Notes: a model not told the origin generated them from the letters alone. A stretch of DNA of 64,000 bases from Actinomadura sp. DC4 (GCF_030406325.1 NZ_JAUEQY010000010.1:124001-188000); one strand, 5' to 3'. Counted from the first letter of the stretch, positions 42,504 through 51,815 are shown. A program made the numbers and translations.

Positions 42504-43385
42504 ATGGGTGTAGAGATGCCGAGGCCGCAGGTGGCCGAGCGGACCGCGCACGGGGTGTCCGGCTGGCCGGTGCTCGGCGGGGTCCTCGTCGCGGTCGCCG
42601 CCGGGGTCGTACTGATCACCACGGGGGTGGAGGTGCTCGTCGGTGTCGGGATCGGCCTCATCATCCTCGCGGCGCTGTCCACGAACGGGCTGACCGCGGT
42701 CGCGCCCGGCCAGGCGCGGGTGGTGCAGCTGCTCGGCCGGTACGCCGGCACGATCCGTACCGACGGCCTGCGGTGGGTGAACCCGCTGACCACCAGGCGG
42801 CGGATCTCCACCCGGATCCGTAACCACGAGACCGACATCGCCAAGGTCAACGACGCCGACGGAAACCCGATCGAGATGGCCGCGGTCGTCGTCTGGCAGG
42901 TCGAGGACACGGCAAAGGCGGTGTTCGAGGTGGACGACTTCGTGGAGTTCGTCGCGATCCAGACCGAGACCGCCGTACGGCACATCGCCGGCAGCTACCC
43001 CTATGACGCGCACGGCGGCGAGCAGTTCTCCCTGCGGGAGAACGCCGACGAGATCACCGGCAAGCTGTCGGAAGAGATCACGGCGCGCGTCGAGTCGGCC
43101 GGGGTCCGGGTCATCGAGTCGCGGATCACCCGCCTGTCCTACGCCCCCGAGATCGCCCAGGCCATGCTGCGCCGCCAGCAGGCGGGCGCGGTCGTCGCGG
43201 CCCGGCAGCGCATCGTCGACGGAGCCGTCGGCATGGTCGAGTCGGCGCTGAACCGCCTCGCCGAGCGCGACGTCGTCGAACTCGACGAAGAGCGCAAGGC
43301 CACCATGGTCAGCAACCTGCTCGTCGTCCTGTGCGGCGACCGGGACGCCCAGCCCGTCGTCAACACCGGCTCGCTCTACCAGTGA
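42504..43385 (+). CDS. SPFH/band-7 (stomatin-flotillin) membrane protein
   Basis: 293 residues from ATG 42504 (AGAGG nine bases upstream; GTG 42474 and ATG 42495 are alternatives). Two adjacent hydrophobic segments (~20-65, [19 protein letters not shown] and [11 protein letters not shown]) are followed by the SPFH domain: [56 protein letters not shown] and [27 protein letters not shown]. It forms membrane scaffolds. Its stop overlaps the next gene's GTG, starting a three-gene coupled operon with an RHH protein and GPP34. Confidence 0.92.
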   Translation: MGVEMPRPQVAERTAHGVSGWPVLGGVLVAVAAGVVLITTGVEVLVGVGIGLIILAALSTNGLTAVAPGQARVVQLLGRYAGTIRTDGLRWVNPLTTRRRISTRIRNHETDIAKVNDADGNPIEMAAVVVWQVEDTAKAVFEVDDFVEFVAIQTETAVRHIAGSYPYDAHGGEQFSLRENADEITGKLSEEITARVESAGVRVIESRITRLSYAPEIAQAMLRRQQAGAVVAARQRIVDGAVGMVESALNRLAERDVVELDEERKATMVSNLLVVLCGDRDAQPVVNTGSLYQ

Positions 43386-43642
43386 CCGACGGCGAGCCGC
43401 GCCCGGGAAACGGCGACGAGACCCGGCCGAAGGGTCGGGGCGAGCGCAAGAAGATCCTGCTCCGCCTCGACCCCGCCGTCCACGACGCCCTCGCGCGCTG
43501 GGCGTCCGACGAACTACGAAGCACCAACGCCCAGATCGAGTTCTTGCTGCGGCGCGCCCTGACCGACGCCGGCCGGATGCCCGGCAACGCCGGCCGCATG
43601 AGGCGGCCGGGACGACCGTCCAAAGAGGAGTCCGGCTCATGA
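43382..43642 (+). CDS. Arc/CopG-like ribbon-helix-helix protein
   Basis: 86 residues from a GTG that overlaps the SPFH stop (GTGA). The centre KKILLRLDPAVHDALARWASDELRSTNAQIEFLLRRAL is a ribbon-helix-helix DNA-binding fold (strand, two helices). The flanks are charged and disordered. Probably the operon's own regulator, with the GTGATATCAC palindrome as a candidate site. Its stop overlaps the GPP34 ATG. Confidence 0.82.
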   Translation: MTDGEPRPGNGDETRPKGRGERKKILLRLDPAVHDALARWASDELRSTNAQIEFLLRRALTDAGRMPGNAGRMRRPGRPSKEESGS

Positions 43643-44262
43643 CGATGCCAGAGTCGCTGCCCGCACGGATGTACCTGCTCGCGTACGACACCGACAAGAA
43701 CCGCATGACCGCCCGCAACCAGCTCGGCCTCGTGCTCCGCGCCGCCGCCCTCGCCGACCTCTACCTCAGCGAGCGGCTGACCGACGAGAACGGCCGGCCC
43801 AGGGTGGCCGGCGGCCGGTCGACGGGGGACCCGGTGCTCGACGATCTGGTCCAGCAGATCGCCGACCAGCGGCCGAAGTCCTGGCACCGCTGGATCGGCC
43901 GGAAGGAGCACGGCACCGTACGCGCGGTGCGCGACCAGCTCGAGTCCGAGCACCGCATCACGGTGAACCGGCGCATGCTCCTGCCCGACCGGATCGAGCT
44001 GAAGGACCGCCGGGCGGTCAAGCAGTACGCCGACAGCGTCCGCGCGGCGCTGCGGCAGTCGGCCGCCCGCGCCGAGCCGCGTACGGCGGCGGTGCTCGCG
44101 CTGGCCGCGCGCGGCGAGGTCAAGACCGTCGTCTCCCGGCACGAGCGCCGTGAGCAGCGGCGGCGCCTGGACGAGCTCGCCGTCTACACCGGGCCGGTGG
44201 CCGACGCGCTGAAGAAGGCGCTGCGCTCCAAGCGCGCGGCGCAGGCGTCCGCGAGCGGCTGA
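43639..44262 (+). CDS. GPP34 (Golgi phosphoprotein 3-like) family protein
   Basis: 207 residues; ATG overlaps the preceding stop. The GPP34 helical fold is recognisable: ARMYLLAYDTDKNRMTARNQLGLVLRAAALADLYLSERL, DPVLDDLVQQIADQRPKSWHRWIGR, and a basic C-terminal region. In eukaryotes GPP34/GOLPH3 binds PI4P; bacterial members are peripheral membrane proteins of unknown function. Coupling to SPFH suggests a joint role at the membrane. Confidence 0.88.
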   Translation: MTMPESLPARMYLLAYDTDKNRMTARNQLGLVLRAAALADLYLSERLTDENGRPRVAGGRSTGDPVLDDLVQQIADQRPKSWHRWIGRKEHGTVRAVRDQLESEHRITVNRRMLLPDRIELKDRRAVKQYADSVRAALRQSAARAEPRTAAVLALAARGEVKTVVSRHERREQRRRLDELAVYTGPVADALKKALRSKRAAQASASG

Positions 44263-44263
44263 G

Positions 44264-44746
44264 TCAGTCGGCCTCGGCGCGCTCGTCCTTGATCTTCTGC
44301 CATCGGGCGATGAGCTCGTGGAGCTCTTGGTAGATGAACTCGAAGAAGGCGAGCGACTCGGCCATCCGCCGGCCGCCGGGGGTGTCGGGGCCGAGCGCCT
44401 CGATGCCCTTCTTGGCGCTGAGCTGCCAGCGGAGGATGACCTCGTCGCGGTTGACGATCGCCTCGTACCAGGAGTCGTTGTCGACCACGAAGGTGTCGCG
44501 CCGGGAGCCGGGCTCGCGCTCGCGCCGGACCAGGTTGAACTGGATGAGGTAGCGCACCGCTCCCGACACCGCGGCCGGGCTGATCTGCAGAGTCTCGGCG
44601 ATCTCGGCGGCGGTGAGCCGGCCGGAGTCGGTGCCGTGCAGGGCGGCGAAGACGCGCGCGTGCATGCGCTGGAGCCCGGCGTCCGTCAGTGCCGAGGCGA
44701 AGTGCTCGACGAACTGCCCGACGGCTTCGGGATCCCGCTCCGCCAC
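44264..44746 (-). CDS. GbsR/MarR-type regulator of the adjacent ABC exporter
   Basis: 160 residues from a GTG with AAGGAG eight bases upstream. Winged helix at ~30-90: QRMHARVFAALHGTDSGRLTAAEIAETLQISPAAVSGAVRYLIQFNLVRREREPGSRRDTFVV. The C-terminal helices (GIEALGPDTPGGRRMAESLAFFEFI) suit dimerisation. Divergent from a two-gene ABC exporter, with a 13-bp imperfect inverted repeat in the spacer; GbsR-type proteins in this position usually repress the transporter. Confidence 0.88.
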   Translation of the reverse strand: MAERDPEAVGQFVEHFASALTDAGLQRMHARVFAALHGTDSGRLTAAEIAETLQISPAAVSGAVRYLIQFNLVRREREPGSRRDTFVVDNDSWYEAIVNRDEVILRWQLSAKKGIEALGPDTPGGRRMAESLAFFEFIYQELHELIARWQKIKDERAEAD

Positions 44747-44781
44747 TAGATCAACTCCTTAGGTCGCATCACTTTATACGA

Positions 44782-44815
44782 TTCACTAACTTCACGAGTT
44801 TCTGAAATTAGTGTA
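44782..44815. promoter_or_regulatory. Inverted repeat between gbsR-like gene and ABC exporter
   Basis: TTCACTAACTTCA (44782-44794) and TGAAATTAGTGTA (44803-44815) are 13-bp arms matching at 11 of 13 positions around 8 bp. The right arm overlaps a TAGTGT -10-like element 12 bases before the ATPase ATG. A TATAAA-like -10 for the regulator lies at its other side. Likely GbsR operator. Confidence 0.6.
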
Positions 44816-44826
44816 ACTTCTGAGGC

Positions 44827-45726
44827 ATGACAGACGCCATATCCGTGTCCGGCCTGGTGAAGACCTTCGGCCGGACCCGCGCGCTGGACGGTCTGGACCT
44901 CACTGTCCGTACCGGCGAGGTGCACGGCTTCCTGGGGCCCAACGGTGCCGGCAAGTCCACCACCATCCGCGTCCTCCTGGGCCTGCTGCGGGCCGAGGCG
45001 GGCGGCGTACGGCTGCTCGACGGCGACCCGTGGCGCGACGTCGCCACCCTCCACCGCCGCCTGGCGTACGTCCCGGGTGATGTGACCCTGTGGCCGAACC
45101 TGTCCGGCGGCGAGGTCATCGACCTGCTCGGCCGCCTGCGAGGGGGACAGGACCCCCGGCGCAAGGCGGAGCTGCTGGAGAAGTTCGAGCTCGACCCGCG
45201 CAAGAAAGGCCGGGCCTACTCCAAGGGAAACCGCCAGAAGGTCGCCCTGATCGCGGCGCTCGCCTCCGACGCGGAGCTGCTCATCCTCGACGAGCCCACC
45301 TCCGGCCTGGACCCGCTGATGGAAGAGGTCTTCCAGCAGTGCATCGAGGACGAGCGCGCCAGCGGCCGTACGGTGCTGCTGTCCAGCCACATCCTGTCCG
45401 AGGTCGAGGCGCTGTGCGACCGGGTGAGCATCATCCGCAAGGGCCGTACGGTGCAGACCGGGTCGCTCTCGGACCTGCGGCACCTGACCCGTACCTCGAT
45501 CTCGGTCGAGCTGGCGAAACCGCCCAACGGCCTGGCCGCCCTCCCCGGCGTGCACGACGCCAAGATCGACGGAAGGCGCGTGAGCTTCGAGGTCGACACC
45601 GCGCAGCTCGACGGCGTGCTGGCACACCTGACGAAGACGGGCGTACGCAGCCTCATCAGCCGGCCGCCCACGCTGGAGGAGCTGTTCCTCCGCCACTACG
45701 GACACGACGCGGCGGATGACCGATGA
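44827..45726 (+). CDS. ABC exporter ATP-binding protein
   Basis: 299 residues. Walker [20 protein letters not shown], signature region [16 protein letters not shown], Walker [14 protein letters not shown] and switch [18 protein letters not shown]. The ~80-residue C-terminal regulatory domain is that of DrrA-type drug exporters. Stop overlaps the permease ATG. Substrate unknown; the regulator context suggests a drug or cell-envelope stressor. Confidence 0.92.
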   Translation: MTDAISVSGLVKTFGRTRALDGLDLTVRTGEVHGFLGPNGAGKSTTIRVLLGLLRAEAGGVRLLDGDPWRDVATLHRRLAYVPGDVTLWPNLSGGEVIDLLGRLRGGQDPRRKAELLEKFELDPRKKGRAYSKGNRQKVALIAALASDAELLILDEPTSGLDPLMEEVFQQCIEDERASGRTVLLSSHILSEVEALCDRVSIIRKGRTVQTGSLSDLRHLTRTSISVELAKPPNGLAALPGVHDAKIDGRRVSFEVDTAQLDGVLAHLTKTGVRSLISRPPTLEELFLRHYGHDAADDR

Positions 45727-47309
45727 GCGATCTGGCAGGGACCGGTCTGCTCGCGAAGATCAACTTCCGGCGCGACCGGATCATGATGCCGGGCTGGCTG
45801 TACCTCCTGACGGCGGTCGCCGTCGGCACGGCCTACAGCTCCCGCGCGACCTACGATTCGGCGGCCAAACGGCTGGAGTTCGGCGCCACGGTCAACAAGA
45901 ACCCCGCGCTGCTGGCGCTGTACGGGCCGGTGCAGGACCCGGCCTCGATCGGTTCGGTGAGCCTGTGGAAGGTCGGCGGGATCGCCGCCGCGCTGGTCGC
46001 CGTGATGAGCATCCTCATCACCGTGCGGCACACGCGGGCCGATGAGGAGGCCGGACGCCTGGAGCTGGTCAGCGCAGGCGTCGTCGGCCGGTACGCCGCG
46101 CTCACCGCGGGAGTGACCACCGCGCTCACCGCGAACGTCGTGCTCCTGGTCCTGGTCGGCGGCGGCCTGATGCTGCTGGGCCTGCCGGTCGCCGGATCGA
46201 TCATGTTCGCGCTGTTCTGGTGCTCCATCGGCGTCATGTTCACGGGCGTGGCGGCGGTCACCGCGCAGCTGACCACGACCTCCCGCGCCGCGAACGGGCT
46301 GGCGCTGACCGTGCTCGCCGGCTCGTACCTGATCCGCGCCGTGGGCGACGTCGGCCCGTCCTGGCTGGTGTGGGCGTCGCCGCTGGGCTGGACGGCACGC
46401 CTCCGGCCGTACGCCGGCGAGCGCTGGTGGGTGCTCGCCATCGTGGTCGCCTTCGCCGCCGTCTGCTTCGTTTCCGCGTTCCGGCTGGTCGGGCGCAGGG
46501 ACATCGGTGCCGGTCTGCTGCCGGACCGGCTGGGTCCGGCCGAGGCGGTGGCCGGGCTGCGCAGCCCGCTGGCACTCGCCTGGCGGCTCCAGCGCGGCCT
46601 GCTGCTCGGGTGGATCGCCGGGTTCGCGATCTACGGCGCGGCGATCGGCGGTGTGGTCGACAACACACAGGACATGCTCGGCGGCAAGGGCGGCCGGGAC
46701 TTCCTGAGCAAGCTCGGCGGTCACAGCGGGATCGTGGATGCGTTCCTGACCACGACGATGGGCCTCATGGGGCTGTTCGCCTCGGCGTACGCCGTGCAGG
46801 CCGTCCTGCGGCTGCGGTCGGAGGAGACGAGCCAGCTCGTCGAGCCGCTCCTGGCGACCCGCGTCGGCCGGATCGGCTGGGCGCTCAGCCACATCGTGTT
46901 CGCGGTGGTCGGCCCGGCGATCCTGATGATCGTCGACGGCGTCCTCGTCGGGCTCATCCACGGCCTGCGCGCGCACGACCTGGCCGGGGAGTTCCCGCGT
47001 GTCTTCTGGAGTGCGCTGGTGCAGCTGCCCGCGGTGTGGGTGCTGGCCGGGATCACCGTCGCGCTGTTCGGCCTTGCGCCGCGGATCGCGGTGGCGGCGT
47101 GGGGCCTGCTGGGAGCGTTCCTGCTGCTGGGACAGCTCGGTCCGCTGCTGAAGCTCAAGCAGTGGATGATGGACCTGTCGCCGTTCACCCACGTGCCGAA
47201 GCTGCCGGGCGCGGAGATGCGGGCCCAGCCGGTCATCTGGATGATCGTCGTCGCGGCGGCGCTGACCGCCCTGGGCCTGGCGGCGTTCCGGCGCAGGGAC
47301 GTCGGTTAG
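45723..47309 (+). CDS. ABC exporter permease
   Basis: 528 residues with about twelve hydrophobic segments in two halves, so the protein is an internally duplicated ABC-2-type permease (TMs around 20-40, 85-105, 125-180, 225-250, then 295-320, 345-365 and 405-500). The segment [19 protein letters not shown] and its later counterpart [20 protein letters not shown] are the family's coupling-helix motifs. Works with the ATPase encoded immediately upstream (ATGA overlap). Its 3' end overlaps the convergent marR gene by 4 bp. Confidence 0.9.
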   Translation: MSDLAGTGLLAKINFRRDRIMMPGWLYLLTAVAVGTAYSSRATYDSAAKRLEFGATVNKNPALLALYGPVQDPASIGSVSLWKVGGIAAALVAVMSILITVRHTRADEEAGRLELVSAGVVGRYAALTAGVTTALTANVVLLVLVGGGLMLLGLPVAGSIMFALFWCSIGVMFTGVAAVTAQLTTTSRAANGLALTVLAGSYLIRAVGDVGPSWLVWASPLGWTARLRPYAGERWWVLAIVVAFAAVCFVSAFRLVGRRDIGAGLLPDRLGPAEAVAGLRSPLALAWRLQRGLLLGWIAGFAIYGAAIGGVVDNTQDMLGGKGGRDFLSKLGGHSGIVDAFLTTTMGLMGLFASAYAVQAVLRLRSEETSQLVEPLLATRVGRIGWALSHIVFAVVGPAILMIVDGVLVGLIHGLRAHDLAGEFPRVFWSALVQLPAVWVLAGITVALFGLAPRIAVAAWGLLGAFLLLGQLGPLLKLKQWMMDLSPFTHVPKLPGAEMRAQPVIWMIVVAAALTALGLAAFRRRDVG

Positions 47310-47755
47310 CGTACGGCTCTGTTCGCGGCGCCGATCAGACGGGTCAGCGCCGCGTGCAGGTCCTGTAGCTCGGTCAGCTCCATGCCGAGCCGGTCGACGA
47401 TCGTGGGCGGGATCTTCTCCGCGTCCGCGCGCAGGGCCCGGCCCTTGTCGGTGAGCGTGACGGCCAGGAGCCGCTCGTCGTCGGCGTCACGGCCGCGGCG
47501 GATGAGGCCGCCGGTCTCCAGGCGCTTGAGCAGCGGGGACAGGGTGCCCGGGTCGAGCTGGAGCAGGCCGCTCAGCTCCTTGACCGACAGCGGCGATCGC
47601 TGCCAGAGCGCGAGCATCACCAGGTATTGCGGGTGGGTCAGGCCCATCGGCTCCAGCAGCGGGCGGTAGACCGCGATCACGTTGCGCGAGGCCACCGCCA
47701 GCGCGAAGCAGACCTGCCGCTCCAGCGCGAGCGGGTCGATGTCGGTTTCGCTCAT
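47306..47755 (-). CDS. MarR-family regulator, OhrR-like
   Basis: 149 residues. Winged helix ~35-100: LTHPQYLVMLALWQRSPLSVKELSGLLQLDPGTLSPLLKRLETGGLIRRGRDADDERLLAVTLT. The N-terminus LERQVCFALAVASR carries Cys16, the position of the peroxide-sensing cysteine of OhrR. No ohr gene is adjacent; the divergent gene encodes a 60-residue membrane protein. The ATG follows a perfect -10 (TATACT) by six bases, so the mRNA is probably leaderless. Confidence 0.87.
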   Translation of the reverse strand: MSETDIDPLALERQVCFALAVASRNVIAVYRPLLEPMGLTHPQYLVMLALWQRSPLSVKELSGLLQLDPGTLSPLLKRLETGGLIRRGRDADDERLLAVTLTDKGRALRADAEKIPPTIVDRLGMELTELQDLHAALTRLIGAANRAVR

Positions 47756-47760
47756 GCCGG

Positions 47761-47780
47761 TAGTATAGTTGGTGTACCAA
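47761..47780. promoter_or_regulatory. Promoter/operator of the OhrR-like gene
   Basis: On the minus strand TATACT (47766-47761) is six bases before the marR ATG. The near-palindrome TTGGTGTACCAA (47769-47780, plus strand) lies just upstream of the -10, where a repressor would block transcription. It probably mediates autoregulation. Confidence 0.5.
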
Positions 47781-47813
47781 AGGTTTGTACGCCAGTCGTT
47801 CTCGGGAGGTCTG

Positions 47814-47996
47814 ATGTCTCGCCGGATGTCGTTCGAGGAGCGGCTCGCCGCACGTCAGGCACAGCTCGGACCGCTGGAGGAGGGCCGCGTCTTCGAACAC
47901 GGCCCGGCCAGATTCCTGTTCATCACCCTGATCGTGCTCATCGTGGTCGTCCACGTCGGCGCGCTGATCGTGATGATGACGATGGGGCTGCACTAG
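47814..47996 (+). CDS. Small single-pass membrane protein
   Basis: 60 residues; GGGAGG four bases before ATG 47814. An N-terminal charged helix (MSFEERLAARQAQLG) precedes one transmembrane helix (~34-58, FLFITLIVLIVVVHVGALIV). Divergent from the OhrR-like gene. Function unknown; a target or sensor partner of that regulator is possible. Confidence 0.72.
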   Translation: MSRRMSFEERLAARQAQLGPLEEGRVFEHGPARFLFITLIVLIVVVHVGALIVMMTMGLH

Positions 47997-48005
47997 ATCT
48001 TTCGG

Positions 48006-50327
48006 TCAGCGGCGGCCGGGGCGCAGGCGTTCGAGCCGCCACCAGGCGATGCCGAGGAACACCAGCCCGAGCCCGCCCAGGATCCCCATGTCCTTCACCC
48101 ACGCCGCCTGGGTGTGGTTCCAGAGCGTGTCCGGCGGAGTGTTGTGCAGCGGCGGTTGCAGATGGTTGAGGTCGACGGTGGCCGCGGTGGCCGCCATGCC
48201 CCAGCGTGACGGTGCGAGCCAGCCGAGCTGCTCGAGACCGATCTTGCCCGGCAGCGCGATGAGCGCGCCGCAGAGGATCACCTGCGCCAGTGACAGCAGC
48301 ACCAGCAGCGGCATCGTCTTCTCCGACGTGCTGACCGCCGCCGAGACGAGCAGGCCCATCGCCATCGAGACGATGGCCAGCCCGGCCATGGCCAGCATGA
48401 GCTCCAGCAACGGCGACGTCACCGCGCCGTGCGCCGGCATCTTGCGGCCGGCCAGGCCGATGACGACCAGCAGCAGCGCCTGGACGCCCGTGATCATGCC
48501 GAGAATGAGGATCTTGGAGAGCAGGTAGATGCCCGCCGAGAGTCCGGCGGCGCGTTCTCGCCGGTAGATGGCCCGTTCTTTCACCAGCTCGCGTACGGCG
48601 TTGGCGGCGCCGACGAAGACCGCGCCGATGACGAGGGTCAGCAGCAGGGAGGACGCGTCGGCGTTCTGGCCCGGTGGCCCCGCGAGACCGTACTGCGAGG
48701 GCACGGCACGGATCAGCGCTCCGACGACCACGGGCAGGATGCCGAGCACCGCGAGATAGCTGCGCTCAGACCCGATGACGGCGAGGTAGCGGCGGCAGAG
48801 CGTGCCGAGCTGGGAGAAACGGCCCTGCTGGCGCGGCGGCTTGGCCGGGGGCGCCGTGGCGTTGGCCTGCCCGGGCACCCCGCCGTCCAGCCCCGACACG
48901 ACGTACTGGGCGTACATCGGCGACACCTGGAACTCCGCGGCCCAGTCGCGGTCCGGCTCCCGGTCGAACGCCTGGAACACCTCGGCCCAGCTGGTCTTGG
49001 CGAAGAACGTCAGCCCCTCCGACGGAGGCCCGTAGAAGGCGACCCTTCCGCCCGGGACGAGCACCAGCAGCCGGTCGCAGGTGTCGAGGTTGGCGACGCT
49101 GTGCGTGACGACCACGATGGTGCGGCCGTCATGCGCGAGCTCGCGCATCATCTCCATGACGGACTTGTCGAGCCCGGGGTCCAGGCCGGAGGTGGGCTCG
49201 TCCAGGAACAGCAGCGACGGCTTGGTGAGCAGCTCCAGCGCCACGCTCACCCGCTTGCGCTGGCCGCCGGACAGCCGGTCGATACGGGTCTGCGCGTGCG
49301 GCGTGAGACCGAGCTCCTCCAGGACCTCATCCACCCGGCGGTCGCGCTCGGCCGCGCTCGTGTCGCCGGGAAAGCGCAGCTCGGCGGCGTAACGCAGCGC
49401 GCGCCGCGTCGGGAGCTGGGTGTGGAGGATGTCCTCCTGCGGGACCAGGCCGATGCGGTGCCGCAGCTCGGGGTAGTGCGTGTAGAGGTCGCGGTGGTCG
49501 TACTGGACGCTGCCCTCGGTGGCCGGCCGTGTCCCGGTGACCGCGCCGAGCAGCGTCGACTTGCCCGCGCCGCTGGGGCCGATCACGCCGACCAGGCACC
49601 GCTCGGGGATCGGGAAGCTCACGTGGTCGAGGAGGACCTTGCCCTTAGGGGTCCGTACGACCAGATCCTGGGCGATGAGCGAGACATCGCCGGTGTCGAC
49701 GAATTCCCGTAGTTCATTCCCGACAAGGCGAAAAGTGGCGCGTCCGATTCCGACGATGTCACTTTCCTGCAGCACGGCGGAAGTGATGCGTCGCCCATTG
49801 ACGTACGTGCCGTTGTGCCCGCCGAGGTCGACGATTTCGTGCCGTCCGCCGCCGACCTCACGCAGCTCCGCGTGATAGCGGGAGACGATGAGGTCGGACA
49901 GGACGACGTCGTTGTCCGGCGCCCGGCCGATCCGCATCTTGCGGGTCTTGACCTGGATGATCGAGGTGGGATCCCGATCGACGCCGGTCCGCATGTTGAC
50001 CGTCGGCGGGACCGAGCATGCCAGCTGAGCGCCCTCGGCGTTGCCCAGCCGAAAGACGATCTCGCCCTCGATGCCCGCTCGCCGGACCTTGCGTCCGTTG
50101 ACGAACGTGCCGTTCGTACTTCCCAGGTCCTCGAAAATCCAGCCGTTCTCATCGGTGCGCAGGACGCCGTGTCGCCAGGACACGCGTGCGTCGTCGACCT
50201 GGATGTCGCAGGCCGGATCGCGTCCGACCTGGTAAGGCCCGCCCGGCCTCAGCGTGCGGACCGTCCCCTTGGTCCGTACGACGAGTGCCGGCGGGGCCAT
50301 CGATGAGACGGAGCCCTCGGCCGTCAT
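48006..50327 (-). CDS. FHA-domain ABC transporter (Rv1747-like)
   Basis: 773 residues. Two FHA domains: ~28-90 (YQVGRDPACDIQVDDARVS, GSTNGTFVNG) and ~128-195 (MRIGRAPDNDVVLSDLIVSR, GGHNGTYVNG). An ABC ATPase follows at ~215-430 with Walker A GPSGAGKSTLLGAV, signature LSGGQRKRVS and Walker [15 protein letters not shown], then a C-terminal ABC2 membrane domain with six helices (~525-765). The order matches M. tuberculosis Rv1747, whose FHA domains bind phosphothreonine on a Ser/Thr kinase and whose export activity depends on it. No kinase gene is in the window. Confidence 0.93.
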   Translation of the reverse strand: MTAEGSVSSMAPPALVVRTKGTVRTLRPGGPYQVGRDPACDIQVDDARVSWRHGVLRTDENGWIFEDLGSTNGTFVNGRKVRRAGIEGEIVFRLGNAEGAQLACSVPPTVNMRTGVDRDPTSIIQVKTRKMRIGRAPDNDVVLSDLIVSRYHAELREVGGGRHEIVDLGGHNGTYVNGRRITSAVLQESDIVGIGRATFRLVGNELREFVDTGDVSLIAQDLVVRTPKGKVLLDHVSFPIPERCLVGVIGPSGAGKSTLLGAVTGTRPATEGSVQYDHRDLYTHYPELRHRIGLVPQEDILHTQLPTRRALRYAAELRFPGDTSAAERDRRVDEVLEELGLTPHAQTRIDRLSGGQRKRVSVALELLTKPSLLFLDEPTSGLDPGLDKSVMEMMRELAHDGRTIVVVTHSVANLDTCDRLLVLVPGGRVAFYGPPSEGLTFFAKTSWAEVFQAFDREPDRDWAAEFQVSPMYAQYVVSGLDGGVPGQANATAPPAKPPRQQGRFSQLGTLCRRYLAVIGSERSYLAVLGILPVVVGALIRAVPSQYGLAGPPGQNADASSLLLTLVIGAVFVGAANAVRELVKERAIYRRERAAGLSAGIYLLSKILILGMITGVQALLLVVIGLAGRKMPAHGAVTSPLLELMLAMAGLAIVSMAMGLLVSAAVSTSEKTMPLLVLLSLAQVILCGALIALPGKIGLEQLGWLAPSRWGMAATAATVDLNHLQPPLHNTPPDTLWNHTQAAWVKDMGILGGLGLVFLGIAWWRLERLRPGRR

Positions 50328-50392
50328 AGCTCCGCAGTCTAGATGGCCAACCCCGAAACGGACATCTTTCCGGCGTAGCTAAATTTTACCTA

Positions 50393-50421
50393 TTGACGTG
50401 GGCGTCCTCGTGAAATTATCT
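50393..50421 (+). promoter_or_regulatory. Promoter of the DUF2993 gene
   Basis: TTGACG (50393-50398), 17 bases, TTATCT (50416-50421): one of the closest sigma-70 consensus promoters in the window. It overlaps the upstream GTG at 50398, which argues for the ATG at 50455 as the true start. Confidence 0.6.
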
Positions 50422-50454
50422 GAATGTCATGCTGGCCCGCGGTGGGACGTGCCG

Positions 50455-51162
50455 ATGAGTGCTTTCTCGGCTGATTTGACCCGGCCGGACCTTCCTGCGA
50501 GGAAGCGTCGGCGTCGGTGGCCCTATGTCGTCTTGATCATCATCCTGGTGCTCGCCGGTCTCGTCGTGCTGGGCGACCGGGTGGCCAAGTCCTACGCCGA
50601 GCACCGCATCGCGTCGGAGATCCAGAAGGAGGGCTTCGGCGCCAAGCCGGACGTCACCATCTACGGCTTCCCCTTCGTGACCCAGGTGCTGGACCGTCGC
50701 TTCCCGCACGCCCACATGACGGCGCGCAACGTGAAGGAAGGGCCGCTCACCATCTCCCGCATCGACGGCGACGTCCGCGACGTGTCCGTCGACTCGGGCT
50801 TCCGCAGGGGCACGATCGGGAGCGTCGACGGGACCGCGACGGTGTCGTTCGGCAACTTGGCGAAGGCGGCCGGCCAGCCGGACCTCAAACTGAGCGCCGC
50901 CGGCCCTAACACCGTCAAGGCCGAGGTGGACCTCGACATCACGACGGCGGAGGCCACCGCCCAGATCACGAAGGTCGGCAACGAGATCAAGGTGCACGCG
51001 GTGTCGGTGGAGGGCTTCCCGCTGTCGGACCTGGGGGACGACCTGGACTTCAGCGTCCCGGTGACCGGTCTGCCGATGGGCCTGAAGTTCCGAAGCCTGT
51101 CCGTTTCCTCCAAGGGCGTGGCCCTCCGGATCACCGGTTCCAACCTGAAGTTCGATGGCTGA
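50455..51162 (+). CDS. DUF2993 (LmeA-like) membrane-anchored protein
   Basis: 235 residues from ATG 50455. A cytoplasmic basic stretch (RKRRRRWP) precedes one transmembrane anchor (YVVLIIILVLAGLVVLGDRVA), then an extracytoplasmic DUF2993 domain: KPDVTIYGFPFVTQVLDRRFPHAHM, ITRIDGDVRDVSV-like segment, TVSFGNLAKAAGQP and LPMGLKFRSLSVSSKGVALRITG. The mycobacterial relative LmeA binds phospholipid and supports mannan elongation in lipomannan. Here a lipid-binding envelope role is inferred. Confidence 0.85.
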   Translation: MSAFSADLTRPDLPARKRRRRWPYVVLIIILVLAGLVVLGDRVAKSYAEHRIASEIQKEGFGAKPDVTIYGFPFVTQVLDRRFPHAHMTARNVKEGPLTISRIDGDVRDVSVDSGFRRGTIGSVDGTATVSFGNLAKAAGQPDLKLSAAGPNTVKAEVDLDITTAEATAQITKVGNEIKVHAVSVEGFPLSDLGDDLDFSVPVTGLPMGLKFRSLSVSSKGVALRITGSNLKFDG

Positions 51163-51780
51163 CCAGCGCCTGCTCGATGAATCGCCATCAGCCGGCCGTG
51201 ATGTGCGCCTGTCGAGTAGAAATGGCCACGGGCTGGTAATGTCCGTCGTCGTGACAACGGCGGGTGTCCGCTCGAGCGGGGTTCTCGGCATCAGACGGTG
51301 CACTGGGGGCAGGGCGAGGACCGGTTAAGAAGACGTCCGACTGCTTGTCGAGGCAGGAGCCGCAGACGAAAGCGCGAAGCTAGGGCCTCTCTCGATCCGG
51401 TAGGCCAGGATCTTAGGCGAGCGACATGTGTCACAGCCCACTGGCGAGCTCGAAGGTGCTCTCAAAAGCCTTGCTGAAGACGGCATAAGCCTCGGCGGAG
51501 CGGGAGCTTACCGACTTCGGGTAGCGGAGCGTCGAGCGACTTGCGAAGCGACCGAACGTGGAGTCTCGTCGCGGCACCGTTCACGTCCACCATCGCTGAT
51601 GGAAGGGCAAGGACCTTCAGAATCGGCTGCGGACCGGATGACACAACGGCATTGTCACCCGAATTTTGCAGAGGTGTCCGAACTGGGCCGGGCTCCGGGG
51701 ATGGTGCACAAGGACCAAAATGGCCGATTCGTCGCACCTGTGTGTATTCGCTCGATTGTCAGTCTCCGTGTTTAACTTGC
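51163..51780. other. Gene-poor stretch after the DUF2993 gene
   Basis: Several short open frames occur on both strands (for example 51428-51775 and 51541-51783 plus) but none has a ribosome site, domain or sensible composition. The 51330-51430 part reads like decayed non-coding or former mobile DNA, which I cannot assign. No terminator or repeat stands out. Confidence 0.4.
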
Positions 51781-51793
51781 TGATCTAAGTTTT

Positions 51794-51815
51794 TATCCGG
51801 TATTCTGTATCCGGT
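51794..51815 (+). promoter_or_regulatory. Direct repeat upstream of the second DUF397 gene
   Basis: TATCCGGT occurs at 51794-51801 and 51808-51815 (14-bp offset) in an AT-rich stretch 93 bp before the DUF397 start. It may be the binding site for the convergent XRE regulator. Confidence 0.35.

Noticed and set aside
51428-51783. Two overlapping plus-strand frames after the DUF2993 gene
   Set aside because: No ribosome sites, no domain, atypical composition; may be remnants, but there is no evidence for a gene.
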